DNA of 64,000 nt from Atlantibacter hermannii (lineage in GTDB: Bacteria > Pseudomonadota > Gammaproteobacteria > Enterobacterales > Enterobacteriaceae). The notes under the pieces were generated by a model, which worked only from the letters and a program-made list of their open reading frames with translations, had not been told where the DNA came from and did no database searches. Below, one piece after another: positions 1 through 12,464 of this stretch (position 1 is its first letter; every line of letters begins with the position of its first letter). The translations under genes were made by a program, and so were the position numbers. The stretch is from the NCBI GenBank assembly GCA_900635495.1, contig LR134136.1:1984001-2048000 (forward strand). Direction: 5' to 3'.

Positions 1-599
1 TGGGTATCCACGTCGAACAGGCGCAGGCTGTCGATTTCGTCGTCAAAAAAGTCGAGACGGTAGGGCTGTACGCTGCCCATGGGGTACAGATCAAGCAGCG
101 CGCCGCGGGTCGCGTACTCGCCGTGTTCCATCACCTGATCCACATGGCGGTAACCCGCCTGTTCCAGCTGGCTGCGCAGCGCATCACGCGACAGGCGCTG
201 GCCTTTTTTCATCACCAGCGCATGACCATGCAAAAAACTGTGCGGGCATACGCGCTGCATAAGCGTATTGACCGGTAAAATCAACACGCCGCGCTGCATG
301 GCGGGCAGTTGATACAGGGTGGACAGGCGCGAGGAGATAATGTCCTGGTGCGGGGAGAAACTGTCATACGGCAGCGTTTCCCAGTCCGCCAGATTCATCA
401 CCATGCTGTCGGTAAACTGACGGATTTCATCATGCAGGCGCAGGGCGTTTTGCATATCCGGCGCGATCAGTACGACCGGTCCCGCGTGGCGTTCCGCCAT
501 TTCTGCGACTTCGGTGGCACAGGCCGCGCCAGTGAGTTCGCCCAGTTGACGTTGATCGCCCGGTTTGGCGGGCAATGAATAGCGATATTGTTCAGACAT
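1..599 (-). CDS. mfd: Transcription-repair coupling factor Mfd, N-terminal part (runs off the left edge)
   Basis: Reading left from the ATG at 599, the frame stays open to the window edge (about 199 residues) and follows the E. coli Mfd N-terminus closely, from MSEQYRYSLPAK through the UvrB-like segment with LADWETLPYDSFSPHQD. Mfd is a large ATP-dependent DNA translocase (about 1150 residues). It removes RNA polymerase stalled at lesions and recruits UvrA through this UvrB-homology region. Only the N-terminal domains are present; the RNA-polymerase-binding and RecG-like motor domains lie outside the window. The mfd-ycfT-lolC order is the same as in E. coli. Confidence 0.95.
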   Translation of the reverse strand, partial: MSEQYRYSLPAKPGDQRQLGELTGAACATEVAEMAERHAGPVVLIAPDMQNALRLHDEIRQFTDSMVMNLADWETLPYDSFSPHQDIISSRLSTLYQLPAMQRGVLILPVNTLMQRVCPHSFLHGHALVMKKGQRLSRDALRSQLEQAGYRHVDQVMEHGEYATRGALLDLYPMGSVQPYRLDFFDDEIDSLRLFDVDT

Positions 600-751
600 A
601 GCTCGTTTTGAAGGTTCTCGTAGTGACCCGCGACCCGGTAAAGTCTGGCGCAAGAAAGGGTTATCGTCATTAATGCGGAATGTTCTTATTATCCGCGATC
701 GGTCTGCATTAGCAAAGCGTATCGCGGCGAGAGGTGTTAACAGAATGTGGC

Positions 752-1826
752 TTATCGGGTTGCAGATTGCAGCTGCAACGGTTTTGGCGCGGTAAACAGC
801 ACATCGTTTAACAGCGCTTTCGATAACGAGCGGATCGCTAAACCTGCGCCTACGCACAGCAACAGCGCCACGGCCGGGTAAAACACGAGTATCATTAACG
901 TGACGTTGTCACCGAACTGGTGCTGGTTAATGGCATGACCCGTGCTCAGACTCATTATCTCCACCAGAATACGGTGAGTGGTATAGATGGCGAGGGTATT
1001 GCTGCCGACCACATTGAGCAGACTGGACGGCGAGGCCGGACGCACCTGATCGAGGCGGTAAAACAGCACCATAAAAAACAGGATCGACAGTAACGATAGC
1101 GCCAGCGCAACATTGCTCAACCAGAGCGCCAGTGACACACCCAGCGCGACCGTGAAGGGCAGCAGCGCACGGCGCAGGGTTAACGATTTCATCCATGCAA
1201 TAAGCTGTTCGCCGCACCAGGCCCCGAGGGCGTAATAAACCATGTTGCGCAGAATACTGTTCATTCCCCCACCAGGGCAGTGGCAAAAAGTTGATACCGA
1301 TATTCAGAATGACCAGCAGCAGTAACACCGGCAGATGCCAGCGGGTGAGCGGTTTCAGCACCACGAAGTAAATCACCAGCGCATACAGATACCAGAGGCT
1401 GGTGCTGGCGGTGAGCATGCTAAACAGAAAGCCGCCCGGCGACGTCGCATAAGCGGCATTGGAGCTGGCGCTGAGATCACGTTCCGGAGCCAGCCAGTGA
1501 TTGATTTGCGTCAGACACAGCCACTGGATCAGGCCCCATAACAGCAAAACATACAGAATACTGACAACCCGTTTATCCAGGCACTGTTTCCAGGGAACTG
1601 AAGCGAGATAACGCCGGACTAAAAATCCGGAAATGAAGAAGAACACCGGCATCCGAAACGGGGCGAGGTATAAATTCAGGTAGGTCCATGCTTTCGCAAG
1701 TTTGATCGCCAGTTCACTTTCCAGGCCGCTGAGGGTCGGATAAAAAGTGATCACCGAGTGGTAAATCACCACCAGACAAATACATAATCCCTTGATTTGG
1801 TTAATCCATAACTGTTGCGTTTTCAT
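752..1826 (-). CDS. ycfT: Inner-membrane acyltransferase-3 family protein YcfT, one frameshift
   Basis: This is a polytopic membrane protein of the acyltransferase-3 type. It begins MKTQQLWINQIKGLCI, has the motif VVIYHS in the first helix and a FRMPVFFFISGF motif. The frame breaks near 1265, where the G5/AA run after PLPWWG carries one base too many. Removing one base joins PLPWWG to MNSILRNMVYYALGAW and gives 357 residues, the E. coli length. The substrate of YcfT is not known; members of the family move acyl groups across or at the inner membrane. The gene is transcribed toward mfd and diverges from lolC. The break is probably a sequence error. Confidence 0.85.
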
Positions 1827-2114
1827 TAACTGTGCCGCGCCTTATGCTGTCAAAAGTACCGCATAGCCTGAAGACTTCACTGTTTACGACCATCGCCAAT
1901 TGTCTGTTTTTGAAAACGAGCGGTGATTTCAGGATAAATCGCAGGGTGGCGCAGGCAAAAACGCGCAATGCTTATACGCCGTCTCGGTTATCAGTTTGAT
2001 TTCTAACTGTTTTCATCTGATGGGGCGTAACAAAAAGACGTTATATTTCATTTACTTGATTCCGGCAGGCTTATATACTCCCGGGTTACTTTGCAAAGCA
2101 ATCAGATGGATTTC
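1827..2114. other. Divergent intergenic region between ycfT and lolC
   Basis: These 288 bases lie between the divergent starts of ycfT and lolC and should hold both promoters. I see AT-rich stretches (for example around 2037-2060) but no convincing -35/-10 pair or known operator. Short open frames here have no recognisable coding character. Confidence 0.5.
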
Positions 2115-3306
2115 ATGTACCAACCTGTCGCTTTATTTATCGGCCTGCGTTATATGCGAGGCCGCGCAGCAGACCGCTTCGGTCGTTTTGTCTCCTGGCT
2201 TTCCACCATTGGGATTACGCTTGGCGTAATGGCGCTGGTGACTGTGCTGTCGGTGATGAACGGTTTCGAGCGGGAGTTGCAAAACAATATCCTGGGGCTG
2301 ATGCCGCAGGCCCTCATCACTTCGCCGAAAGGTTCGATCAACCCGCAACAACTCCCCGCAGAAAGCCTTAAGTTGCAGGGTGTTAGCCGCGTCGCGCCGC
2401 TCACGACCGGCGATGTGGTGTTGCAAAGCCCGCGCAGCGTGGCGGTAGGCGTCATGCTGGGTATCGACCCCGCCAAAGACGATCCGTTAACGCCGTACCT
2501 GGTCAACGTCCGGCAAGCCGATCTGACCGCCGGTCAGTACAACGTGATCCTCGGCGAACAGCTGGCAGGGCAACTGGGCGTTAAGCGCGGCGATCAACTG
2601 CGTTTGATGGTGCCCTCCGCCAGTCAGTTTACCCCGATGGGGCGTCTGCCGAGCCAACGCCTGTTTAACGTTATCGGGACTTTCGCTGCCAACAGCGAAG
2701 TGGATGGCTACCAGATGCTGGTTAATATCCAGGATGCATCAAGACTGATGCGTTACCCGGCAGGGAACATCACCGGCTGGCGTTTATGGCTTAATGAACC
2801 GTTAAAAGTGGACGTGCTGAGCCAGCAAACCCTACCTGCGGGCACGGAGTGGAAAGACTGGCGCGAACGCAAGGGCGAGTTATTCCAGGCGGTACGCATG
2901 GAGAAAAACATGATGGGGCTGCTGCTTAGCCTGATCGTTGCCGTCGCCGCGTTTAATATCATCACGTCCCTCGGCCTGATGGTGATGGAAAAGCAGGGCG
3001 AAGTCGCCATTCTGCAAACCCAGGGGCTGACACCGCGCCAGATTATGGCAGTGTTTATGGTCCAGGGCGCCAGTGCGGGCATTATCGGCGCGCTGCTGGG
3101 CGCATTGCTGGGCGCGCTGCTGGCCAGCCAGCTCAATAATTTAATGCCGGTTATCGGCGCATTCCTTGACGGTGCGGCGCTGCCGGTGGCTATCGAACCG
3201 TTGCAGGTGGTGGGCATTGCCCTGATTGCCATGCTGATTGCCCTGTTATCCACGCTTTATCCTTCCTGGCGCGCCGCCGCCACTCAACCCGCTGAGGCTT
3301 TACGTT

Positions 3307-3314
<8 letters not shown>
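2115..3314 (+). CDS. lolC: Lipoprotein-releasing ABC transporter membrane subunit LolC
   Basis: This is one of the two membrane subunits of LolCDE, the inner-membrane ABC transporter that extracts outer-membrane lipoproteins and passes them to LolA. The 399-residue length matches E. coli when the start is placed at MYQPVALFIGLRYMRG. One N-terminal membrane helix (about residues 22-45) is followed by a large periplasmic domain. Three C-terminal helices follow, with the FtsX-like segment LLLSLIVAVAAFNIITSLGL and the ending TQPAEALRYE. The stop overlaps the lolD start by 8 bases, so the lol genes are translationally coupled. No damage is visible. Confidence 0.97.
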
Positions 3315-4010
<696 letters not shown>

Positions 4011-4011
<1 letters not shown>

Positions 4012-5255
4012 TGGCGAGTCCTCTGTCGTTATTGATTGGCCTGCGCTTTAGCCGTGGACGGCGGCGCAGCGGCATGGTGTCGCTGATTTCCGTGATTTCC
4101 ACCGTCGGGATCGCGCTGGGCGTCGCGGTGTTGATTATGGGCCTGAGCGCCATGAATGGGTTCGAGCGCGAGCTGAACAACCGCATTCTTGCTGTGGTGC
4201 CGCACGGCGAAATTGAACCGGTGGAACAGCCCTGGAAAGGCTGGCCTGATGTGCTGACGCGGGTGGAAAAAGTCCCCGGCATTGAGGCCGCCGCGCCGTA
4301 TATAAATTTCACTGGCCTGATCGAGAGCGGGGTCAACCTGCGGGCGATTCAGGTAAAAGGCGTCGATCCCCAGCAGGAGATGCGACTCAGCGCATTGCCA
4401 CGATTTGTGCAGAACAATGCCTGGCAAAACTTTAAAGCCGGCCAGCAGCAAATCATTATCGGTAAAGGCGTAGCCGATGCGCTGAAAGTGAAGCAGGGCG
4501 ACTGGATCTCCATCATGATCCCCAATTCCGATGGTGAAAATAAGCTGCTGCAACCGAAGCGGGTGCGTCTACAAATCGCCGGGATTTTACAGCTCAGCGG
4601 TCAGCTCGATCACAGCCTCGCCATGGTGCCGATGCAGGATGCTCAGCAGTATCTTGATATGGGCGACAGCGTGACCGGTATCGCCATCAAGGTTAACGAC
4701 GTGTTCAACGCCAATAAACTGGTGCGCGATGCGGGAGAAGTGACCAACGCTTACGTTTATATCAAAAGCTGGATTGGCACCTACGGCTACATGTATCGCG
4801 ATATCCAGATGATCCGCGCCATTATGTATCTGGCGATGGTGCTGGTGATTGGCGTCGCCTGTTTCAATATTGTGTCAACGCTGGTGATGGCGGTTAAAGA
4901 CAAAAGCAGCGATATCGCGGTGCTGCGCACCCTCGGGGCGAAAGATGGCCTGATCCGCGCGATTTTTGTGTGGTACGGGCTGCTTGCCGGGCTGGTGGGC
5001 AGCGTCAGCGGCGTGGTGGTTGGGGTGCTGGCCTCGTGGCAGTTGACCAATATCATCGCCTGGATCGAGAAACTCATTGGCCACCATTTCCTGTCCGGCG
5101 ATATTTATTTTATTGATTTCCTGCCATCAGAACTTCATGCCATGGATGTGGTATATGTGTTGATTACCGCGCTGGTGCTGAGCCTGGTAGCCAGCTGGTA
5201 TCCGGCGCGGCGCGCCAGCCGTATCGACCCGGCACGGGTGCTGAGCGGGCAATAA
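4011..5255 (+). CDS. lolE: Lipoprotein-releasing ABC transporter membrane subunit LolE
   Basis: This is the second membrane subunit of LolCDE and a paralogue of LolC. It has 414 residues, as in E. coli, begins MASPLSLLIGLRFSRGRRRSG and ends PARVLSGQ. The N-terminal helix contains the shared ALGVAVLIMGLSAMNGFERELNNRI region (also present in LolC). A periplasmic domain and three C-terminal helices follow, with the conserved VACFNIVSTLVMAVKDK segment. In the known system LolE binds the incoming lipoprotein and LolC contacts LolA. It is the third gene of the coupled lolCDE unit; nagK starts 16 bases downstream. Confidence 0.97.
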
Positions 5256-5271
5256 CTATTCGGGGGCAGGG

Positions 5272-6174
5272 ATGTATTACGGTTTCGATATCGGCGGCAG
5301 TAAAATCGCGCTCGGCGTGTATGACGCGGCGCGACAGTTGCTGTTCGAAAAACGCGTCGCCACGCCTCACGACAGCTACCCGGCGTTTCTGGAAACCATT
5401 ACCCGTCTGGTGGAGCAGGCCGACGCGCAATTTGCCGTAAAAGGGCACGTCGGCATCGGTATTCCCGGTATGCCGGAAACCGACGCGGGACTGCTGTATG
5501 CCGCTAATCTGCCCGCGGCCTCCGGCCATCCGGTACGGGCGGATTTGAGCCGTTTACTGGATCGCGACGTGCGTATCGATAACGACGCGAACTGTTTCGC
5601 ACTCTCTGAAGCCTGGGATGATGCCTTTCGCCATTATCCGGTGGTGATGGGGTTAATTCTCGGCACTGGTGTAGGTGGCGGACTGGTCATTAACGGTAAA
5701 TCGGTGACCGGGCGCAATTATATCACCGGCGAATTTGGTCATACCCGCCTGCCCATCGACGCCATGACGCTGCTGGGCTGGGATATCCCCATCCGGCGTT
5801 GCGGCTGCGGTCAACATGGCTGCGCCGAAACGTATCTTTCCGGTCGCGGCTTTGCATGGCTGTATCATCACTTCTACCATGAAACACTGGAGGCCCGGAA
5901 ATCATCGCCCGCTGGCATGGCGGTGATGAGCAGGCCCGCGCTCACGTTGAGCGCTTTGTCGATCTGCTGGCGCTGTGCCTGGGCAACTGGCTGACGGTTG
6001 TCGATGCGCATCTGGTGGTGATTGGCGGCGGGTTGTCTCAGTTTTCTTATCTGACCGGGGCGCTTGCCGAACGGCTGCCCCGCTCGCTGTTACCCGTCGC
6101 CCGGACACCGCGGATTGAAGCGGCAAGGCACGGGGATGCCGGAGGAATGCGCGGCGCTGCGTTCCTTCATCTAA
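5272..6174 (+). CDS. nagK: N-acetyl-D-glucosamine kinase NagK, one frameshift
   Basis: NagK is a ROK-family sugar kinase that phosphorylates GlcNAc recovered from cell-wall turnover. The start MYYGFDIGGSKIALGVYD carries the phosphate-binding loop. The substrate motif EFGHTRLP and the structural-zinc motif CGCGQHGCAETYLSG are present. Near 5900 a GGG run appears as GG, so the frame is lost after HETLEAR. Adding one G restores a frame running through VVIGGGLSQF and ending GAAFLHLTD at 6174, which gives 303 residues, the E. coli length. It follows lolE closely and may share its transcript, as in E. coli. Confidence 0.92.
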
Positions 6175-6197
6175 CGGACTAACTTTCTGAGGTTGCT

Positions 6198-7016
6198 ATG
6201 CTTTCGCGTCGTCAGCACCGTTTGATGCGGTTTAAGAGAAACAAGCGCCGACTGCGCGAGCGGTTGCGTCAGCGATTATTTTTTCAGAACGGAGTACCCG
6301 AAGCGATGGATAAACCAAGAGTAGTGGTATTAACCGGCGCGGGGATCTCGGCGGAATCCGGGATCCGCACCTTTCGCGCCACCGATGGGTTATGGGAAGA
6401 ACATCGCGTCGAAGACGTCGCCACGCCGGAAGGCTTTGCCCGCGATCCGCAACTGGTCCAGGCGTTCTATAACGCCCGACGCCGCCAGTTACAGCAACCG
6501 GACATTAAACCCAATCCCGCGCATCTGGCGCTGGCGGAGCTGGAGCAGGCGCTCGGCGATCGCTTTCTGCTGATTACCCAAAACATCGATAATCTTCATG
6601 AGCGGGCAGGCAACCACAACATTATTCATATGCACGGTGAACTGTTGAAAGTGCGCTGCGCGCAAAGCGGGCAGATTCTGGAATGGACTCATGACGTCAC
6701 CGACCAGGACAAGTGCCACTGCTGCCAGTTCCCGGCGCCGTTGCGCCCGCATGTGGTGTGGTTTGGCGAAATGCCGCTCGGAATGGACGATATCTACCAG
6801 GCGCTGGCGATGGCGGATGTATTTATCGCGATTGGCACCTCCGGTCACGTTTACCCGGCAGCGGGTTTTGTGCATGAAGCGCGGCTGCATGGTGCGCATA
6901 CCGTGGAGCTCAATCTTGAGCCAAGCCAGGTCGGCAGTGAATTCGAAGAGAAACATTACGGGCTGGCGAGCAAAGTCGTTCCGGAATTTGTAGAACGGCT
7001 GCTAAAAGGGCTTTAA
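6198..7016 (+). CDS. cobB: NAD-dependent protein deacylase CobB (sirtuin)
   Basis: CobB is the bacterial sirtuin that removes acetyl and succinyl groups from lysines using NAD+, for example to activate acetyl-CoA synthetase. The 272 residues include the NAD-binding GAGISAESGIRTFR, TQNIDNLHERAG and the catalytic His in HMHGEL. Cysteines around KVRC and KCHCC fit the zinc site. The Tyr/Arg pair of YNARRRQ is the class III desuccinylase signature. The start gives the long form with a basic N-terminal extension (MLSRRQHRLMRFKRNKRR); a second start MDKPRVVVLTG at 6306 could give the short form known in enterobacteria. Confidence 0.95.
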   Translation: MLSRRQHRLMRFKRNKRRLRERLRQRLFFQNGVPEAMDKPRVVVLTGAGISAESGIRTFRATDGLWEEHRVEDVATPEGFARDPQLVQAFYNARRRQLQQPDIKPNPAHLALAELEQALGDRFLLITQNIDNLHERAGNHNIIHMHGELLKVRCAQSGQILEWTHDVTDQDKCHCCQFPAPLRPHVVWFGEMPLGMDDIYQALAMADVFIAIGTSGHVYPAAGFVHEARLHGAHTVELNLEPSQVGSEFEEKHYGLASKVVPEFVERLLKGL

Positions 7017-7022
7017 AGCATC

Positions 7023-7045
7023 AGGCGGAGCAGGGCGCTCCGCCT
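7023..7045. terminator. Hairpin between convergent cobB and potD
   Basis: A perfect 9-bp stem (AGGCGGAGC / GCTCCGCCT) with a 5-base loop lies between the convergent stops of cobB and potD. There is no strong T-run on either side, so termination strength is uncertain, but position and symmetry suggest a shared terminator. Confidence 0.6.
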
Positions 7046-7054
7046 GGTTAACGA

Positions 7055-8097
7055 TTAACGACCGGCTTTTAACTTCTGATAATACTCTTCATAAATGGCA
7101 CTGGCGTCGCCGACGTCATTCTGCCATTCGCCTTTATCGATGGTCGCCTGATCCGGGTACAGGGATTTATCACCCGATACCTCTTTGCTCAGTAACTTAC
7201 GCGCTTCCAGGTTGGGGGTCGGGTAACCGATGGTTTCCGCACCTGTTTTGCCACGTCCGGGCGCAGCAGGAAGTTGATCAGCTGCATCGCGCATCAACGT
7301 TTTTGGCGTTAGCCGGGATCGACAGGCTGTCCATCCAGAAAATACCGCCTTCCTGAGGCCAGACGATTTCCAGCGGCGTGCCCGCCTGACGTGCCACCCA
7401 TGCCGAGCCGTTCCAGACCATCCCGAGATTCACTTCACCTTCCATATACGGGTTGGCCGGGTTATCGGAGTTGAACGCCGCGACGTTAGGCATCAGCTTT
7501 TGCAGTTCGTGATAAGCCTGTTCGATCTCTTTACGGTCAGTGGTGTTGCCGGACAGGCCCAGCTTCAGCAGCGCCATTTGGAAGACTTCACGGGCATCGT
7601 CGGTCAGCAGCAGGCTGCCTTTGTATTCCGGCTTCCACAGATCGGCCCAGCGGGTGATGGTTTTCGGATCGATGCTGTCGCTGTTGACGCCAATCGCCGT
7701 CGCGCCCCAGATATACGGGATCGAATAATCGTTATTCGGGTCAAACGGCTTGTTAAGCATCGCCGGGTCGAGGTTATGGAAATTGGTCAGCTGCTTTTGT
7801 CGATCTTCTGAATCATGCCTTCCTTGCGCATTTGTCGACAAAGTAGGTGGAAGGAACCACCAGATCGTACGCGCCTTCTTTGTAGGTCTTCAGTTTCGCG
7901 TACATGGTTTCGTTCGACTCGTAGGTCGAATAGATAACCTTAATCCCGGTTTCTTTGGTGAACTGTTCCAGCAGGCCGGGCGGCACATACTCGGTCCAGT
8001 TATAGAAATAGACGGTTTTACTGTCGTCCGCATGGGCGGCGCTCATTCCCAGTGCTAACGCACCGGCGGCAAGCAGGTGGCGTGACCATTTTTTCAT
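7055..8097 (-). CDS. potD: Spermidine/putrescine-binding protein PotD, about four frameshifts
   Basis: PotD is the periplasmic substrate-binding protein of the PotABCD importer. The N-terminus MKKWSRHLLAAGALALGMSAAHA is a signal peptide, and the mature start DDSKTVYFYNWTEYVP is typical of PotD. The reading frame changes near 7831, 7790, 7290 and 7240, each fitting a one-base loss in a short homopolymer. Restored, the protein runs through FVDKMRKEGMIQKID, IPYIWGATAIGVNSD, GMVWNGSAWVARQAG and ends YYQKLKAGR, with the E. coli length of 348. Aromatic and acidic polyamine-binding residues are in their usual places (W34/Y37-like, WxDLW, GGIFWMDS). It is the last gene of potABCD. Confidence 0.9.
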
Positions 8098-8116
8098 TCT
8101 TACGTCTCCTGTTTAT

Positions 8117-8910
8117 TCAGCCTGACGAACGAGCCAGACTTTTGGTTTTATCGCGTGCGATCAACTGGCTGGTGATCACCAGCACCAGCGACAGCACGAG
8201 CAGAATGGTGGCCAGCGCGTTAACTTCGGGCGATACGCCGACTTTCACCATCGAGTAAATTTTTAACGGCAGAATTTCATAACTCGGCCCGGTCACAAAC
8301 GACGAGACCACCACGTCATCCATCGACAGGGTAAAGCTCAGTACCCAGCCGGCAGCCACCGCAGGCATCGCCAGCGGCAAAATGATTTTACGCAGGATGG
8401 TAATTTCCCGGCGCCCAGATCGCGGGCGGCTTCCAGCATCCGCACGTCAAAAACCTTTCAGGCGCGAATACACCGTCACAACCACAAAGGGCAGGCAGAA
8501 CGTGATGTGGGAGAACAGCAGCGACCAGAAGCCAAGCTGGATGCCCAGCAGCATAAACAGCACCAGCAGGGAGATCGCCATAACAATGTCCGGTGACATC
8601 ATCACCACAAACAGCATGCCGCTGACGAAGGGTTTACCGCGAAAACGGTAACGATAGAGCGCGACAGCGGTAAGTGAACCAATCAGCGTCGCGAAGGTGG
8701 CGGAAAACACCGCCATGGTCAGCGAGTGTTTCGCCGCCTGTAACAGGCTGTCGTTATTGAGCAGCAGGCTGTACCAGTTGGTGGTGAACCCTTGCCAGTT
8801 GATGCCGAAACGCGAGCTGTTAAAGGAATTGACGATCAGAATGATGATCGGGATATAAAGATAAGCGTAAATGGCGGTCATGAAACCGCCGCGCAGGAGA
8901 CGTCCATCAT
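8117..8910 (-). CDS. potC: Spermidine/putrescine permease PotC, about three frameshifts
   Basis: PotC is one of two inner-membrane permease subunits of the polyamine ABC importer. Six helices can be followed, from MTAIYAYLYIPIIILIVNSF to LATILLVLSLVLVITSQLI. The coupling motif (EAA loop) is EAARDLGAGEITILRKI after correction. Frame breaks lie near 8905 (lost base just after the ATG), 8452 (extra T) and 8408 (lost G). The corrected start MIGRLLRGGFMTAIYAY at 8910 overlaps the potB stop as ATGA, showing translational coupling. Length after correction is about 264 residues. Confidence 0.88.
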
Positions 8911-9748
8911 TCCAGATCTCCTTTTTTATTAAGCAACCGTGCGGCGCGCCAGTACACCAGCAGCATCAGGCCCATCACCACCGTCAGGGTGACGCTGGTC
9001 GCCGAACCGAACGGCCAGTCGCGGATGTTCAGGAACTGGCTCTTAATCACGTTGCCGATAAGCAGGTTTTTCGCGCCGCCCATTAAATCGGACACGTAAA
9101 ACAGCCCCATCGCGGGCAGCATCACCAGCAGACAACCTGCGATAATCCCCGGCATGGTCAGGGGAAGGATGATGCGGATAAAGATTTGCAGCTTGCTGGC
9201 ACCCCAGATCGCGCGCCGCCTCAAGTAGCGGTTTATCGAGCTTTTCAATGCTGGAATAGAGCGGCATCACCATAAACGGCAGCAGGATATACACCAGCCC
9301 GACAATCACCGCGCTGGGGGTATACATAATGCGGATGGGCGCATCGATCACCCCAAGCCACAGCAAAAATTCATTGAGATAGCCTTTGGTGCTGAGAAAC
9401 AGCTTTAACCCATAAATGCGGATTAACGAATTGGTCCAGAAGGGCACAATCAGTAAAAACAGCAGCAGCGGGCGCACGCGCTCCGGCAGACGCGCCAGAA
9501 ACCAGGCAAAAGGGTAACCCAGCACCAGACAGGCAACGGTGGCGATCAGCGCCATGTTGAGCGAGTGCAGCAGAACCTGGAAGTAGAGCGGATCGAGCAG
9601 ACGCGCGTAGTTATCCAGACTAAAGACCATGCTGACGAAATGGGCATCATCACGGGTCAAAAAGCTGGTGCCGATGATCATCAGGTTGGGCAGGAACACA
9701 AACAGCAGCAGCCAACCCACGATAGTGGCGATCACCACATTCTGGAAT

Positions 9749-9765
<17 letters not shown>
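8907..9765 (-). CDS. potB: Spermidine/putrescine permease PotB, one frameshift
   Basis: PotB is the partner permease of PotC. The start MMSARKFQNVVIATIVGW lies inside the 3' end of potA (17-base overlap). The protein is hydrophobic throughout, with about six helices. Its EAA coupling loop EAARDLGASKLQIFIRI is split by one extra G near 9203. Corrected, the chain continues through MPGIIAGCLLVMLPAMGLFYVSD and ends RLLNKKGDLE, about 285 residues. It should form a heterodimer with PotC that is energised by PotA. Confidence 0.9.
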
Positions 9766-10885
<1,120 letters not shown>

Positions 10886-11188
10886 AAATAACGCATCGGT
10901 AAGCCTCACCGGATGCGGGGTTTGTGATTTACCACCTGGGCTGACACATAATTAATAAGGGCAGGCATTCTACGGCAAAGCATTGAAATCTCCAATGCTT
11001 GATGATCATTCATAATGCGGCTTACCGTTTATACGTCGTAACGGTAACCGCGATGCCTGACATCATCTACAGTGTAACTTAAATAGCACTGAAGTTTTTT
11101 CCGCCCTCGAAAGGTTAAAAGTGATGTGGCGCAATATTTGTCTTTTCGGGCTTAATGATAATGTTGTCACAAAAATGAGGGTGGCCGC
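10886..11188. promoter_or_regulatory. Divergent potA-pepT promoter region
   Basis: These 303 bases separate the divergent potA and pepT starts and should hold both promoters. A partial FNR-like half site TTGATGATCATTCAT lies near 10999; FNR activation of pepT is known in Salmonella. Only one half fits well, so the site is weak evidence. No gene is visible here. Confidence 0.4.
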
Positions 11189-12416
11189 ATGGATAAATTA
11201 CTTGAACGTTTTTTTGAACTATGTCTCAATGGATACCCAGTCCAAACCGGGTGTCCGTCAGGTTCCGAGCACGGAAGGACAGTGGAAGCTTCTGCGGGTG
11301 CTGAAAACACAAATGGAAGAGTTAGGCCTGGTGGATGTCACTCTCAGCGAGCACGGCACTCTGATGGGCACGTTACCGGCGAATGTTGACCACGCGGTCC
11401 CGGCGATTGGGTTTATTTCTCATGTCGATACCTCACCGGATTTCAGCGGTAAAAACGTTAATCCACAAATCCTTGAAAACTATCGTGGCGGCGATATCGC
11501 GCTCGGCATCGGCGATGAAGTGCTTTCGCCGGTGATGTTCCCGGTGTTGCACCAGCTGCTGGGCCAGACGCTGATCACCACAGACGGCAAAACCCTGCTC
11601 GGGTGCAGACGACAAAGCCGGCGTCGCAGAGATCATGACCGCGATGGCGGTGCTCAAAGCCAAAAAACATTCCTCATGGCGATATCCGCGTGGCCTTCAC
11701 CCCGGATGAAGAAGTCGGCAAGGGCGCGAAGTTTTTCGACGTTGAAAAGTTTGACGCGCAGTGGGCTTATACCGTGGATGGCGGTGGCGTGGGTGAACTG
11801 GAGTGTGAAAACTTCAATGCCGCGTCGGTCACGATCAAAAATCGTCGGCAACAACGTGCATCCTGGTACCGCGAAAGGCGTGATGGTTAATGCGCTCTCG
11901 CTGGCGGCGCGCATTCATGCGGAAATCCCGGCGGATGAAAGCCCGGAAATGACCGACGGCCACGAGGGCTTCTATCATCTGAACGCCATGAAGGGCAGCG
12001 TGGATAAAGCAGAGATGCACTACATCATTCGCGATTTCGACCGCAGCAAGTTTGAAGCGCGGAAACGTAAAATGATGGAGATTGCCAAAAAGGTTGGTAA
12101 AGGTCTGCACCCGGACTGCTATATCGAGCTGGTCATTGAAGACAGCTACTACAACATGCGTGATAAGGTGGCGGAACATCCGCATATCATTGAGATTGCC
12201 CAACAGGCGATGAAGGATTGCGATATTGAACCGCTGATGAAACCCATTCGTGGCGGCACCGACGGCGCGCAGCTGTCGTTTAAAGGCTTACCGTGCCCGA
12301 ATCTGTTTACCGGCGGCTACAACTACCACGGCAAGCATGAATTTGTGACGCTCGAAGGGATGGAAAAAGCGGTGGCAGTCATTGTCAGGATTGCCGAACT
12401 GACCGCGCAACGTTAA
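11189..12416 (+). CDS. pepT: Peptidase T (tripeptidase), about four frameshifts
   Basis: PepT is a cytosolic zinc aminotripeptidase of the M20 family. The ATG at 11189 gives MDKLLERF. An extra T near 11211, an extra G near 11608, an extra A near 11663 and an extra A near 11839 each shift the frame. After correction the chain reads FLNYVSMDTQSKPGVRQ, with the zinc ligands in GFISHVDTSPD, the ADDKAG segment, and FTPDEEVGKGAKFFD for the catalytic Glu. It ends VIVRIAELTAQR, about 407 residues against 408 in E. coli. All four changes are insertions in homopolymers, which points to sequence error. Confidence 0.88.
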
Positions 12417-12432
12417 GCATTGTGAAACATTT

Positions 12433-12463
12433 AAAAGGCAGGTGGGTCCCACCTGCCTTTTTT
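12433..12463. terminator. Bidirectional terminator between pepT and roxA
   Basis: A near-perfect palindrome, AAAAGGCAGGTGGG facing TCCCACCTGCCTTTT, is followed by a T-run on both strands. It lies between the convergent ends of pepT and roxA and should terminate both. Confidence 0.88.
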
Positions 12464-12464
12464 A

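Noticed and set aside
752..1826. ycfT, nagK, pot, pepT, phoPQ and purB as pseudogenes.
   Set aside because: Each is restored to family length by one-base changes in homopolymers, and several are housekeeping genes, so I treat them as intact genes with sequence errors.
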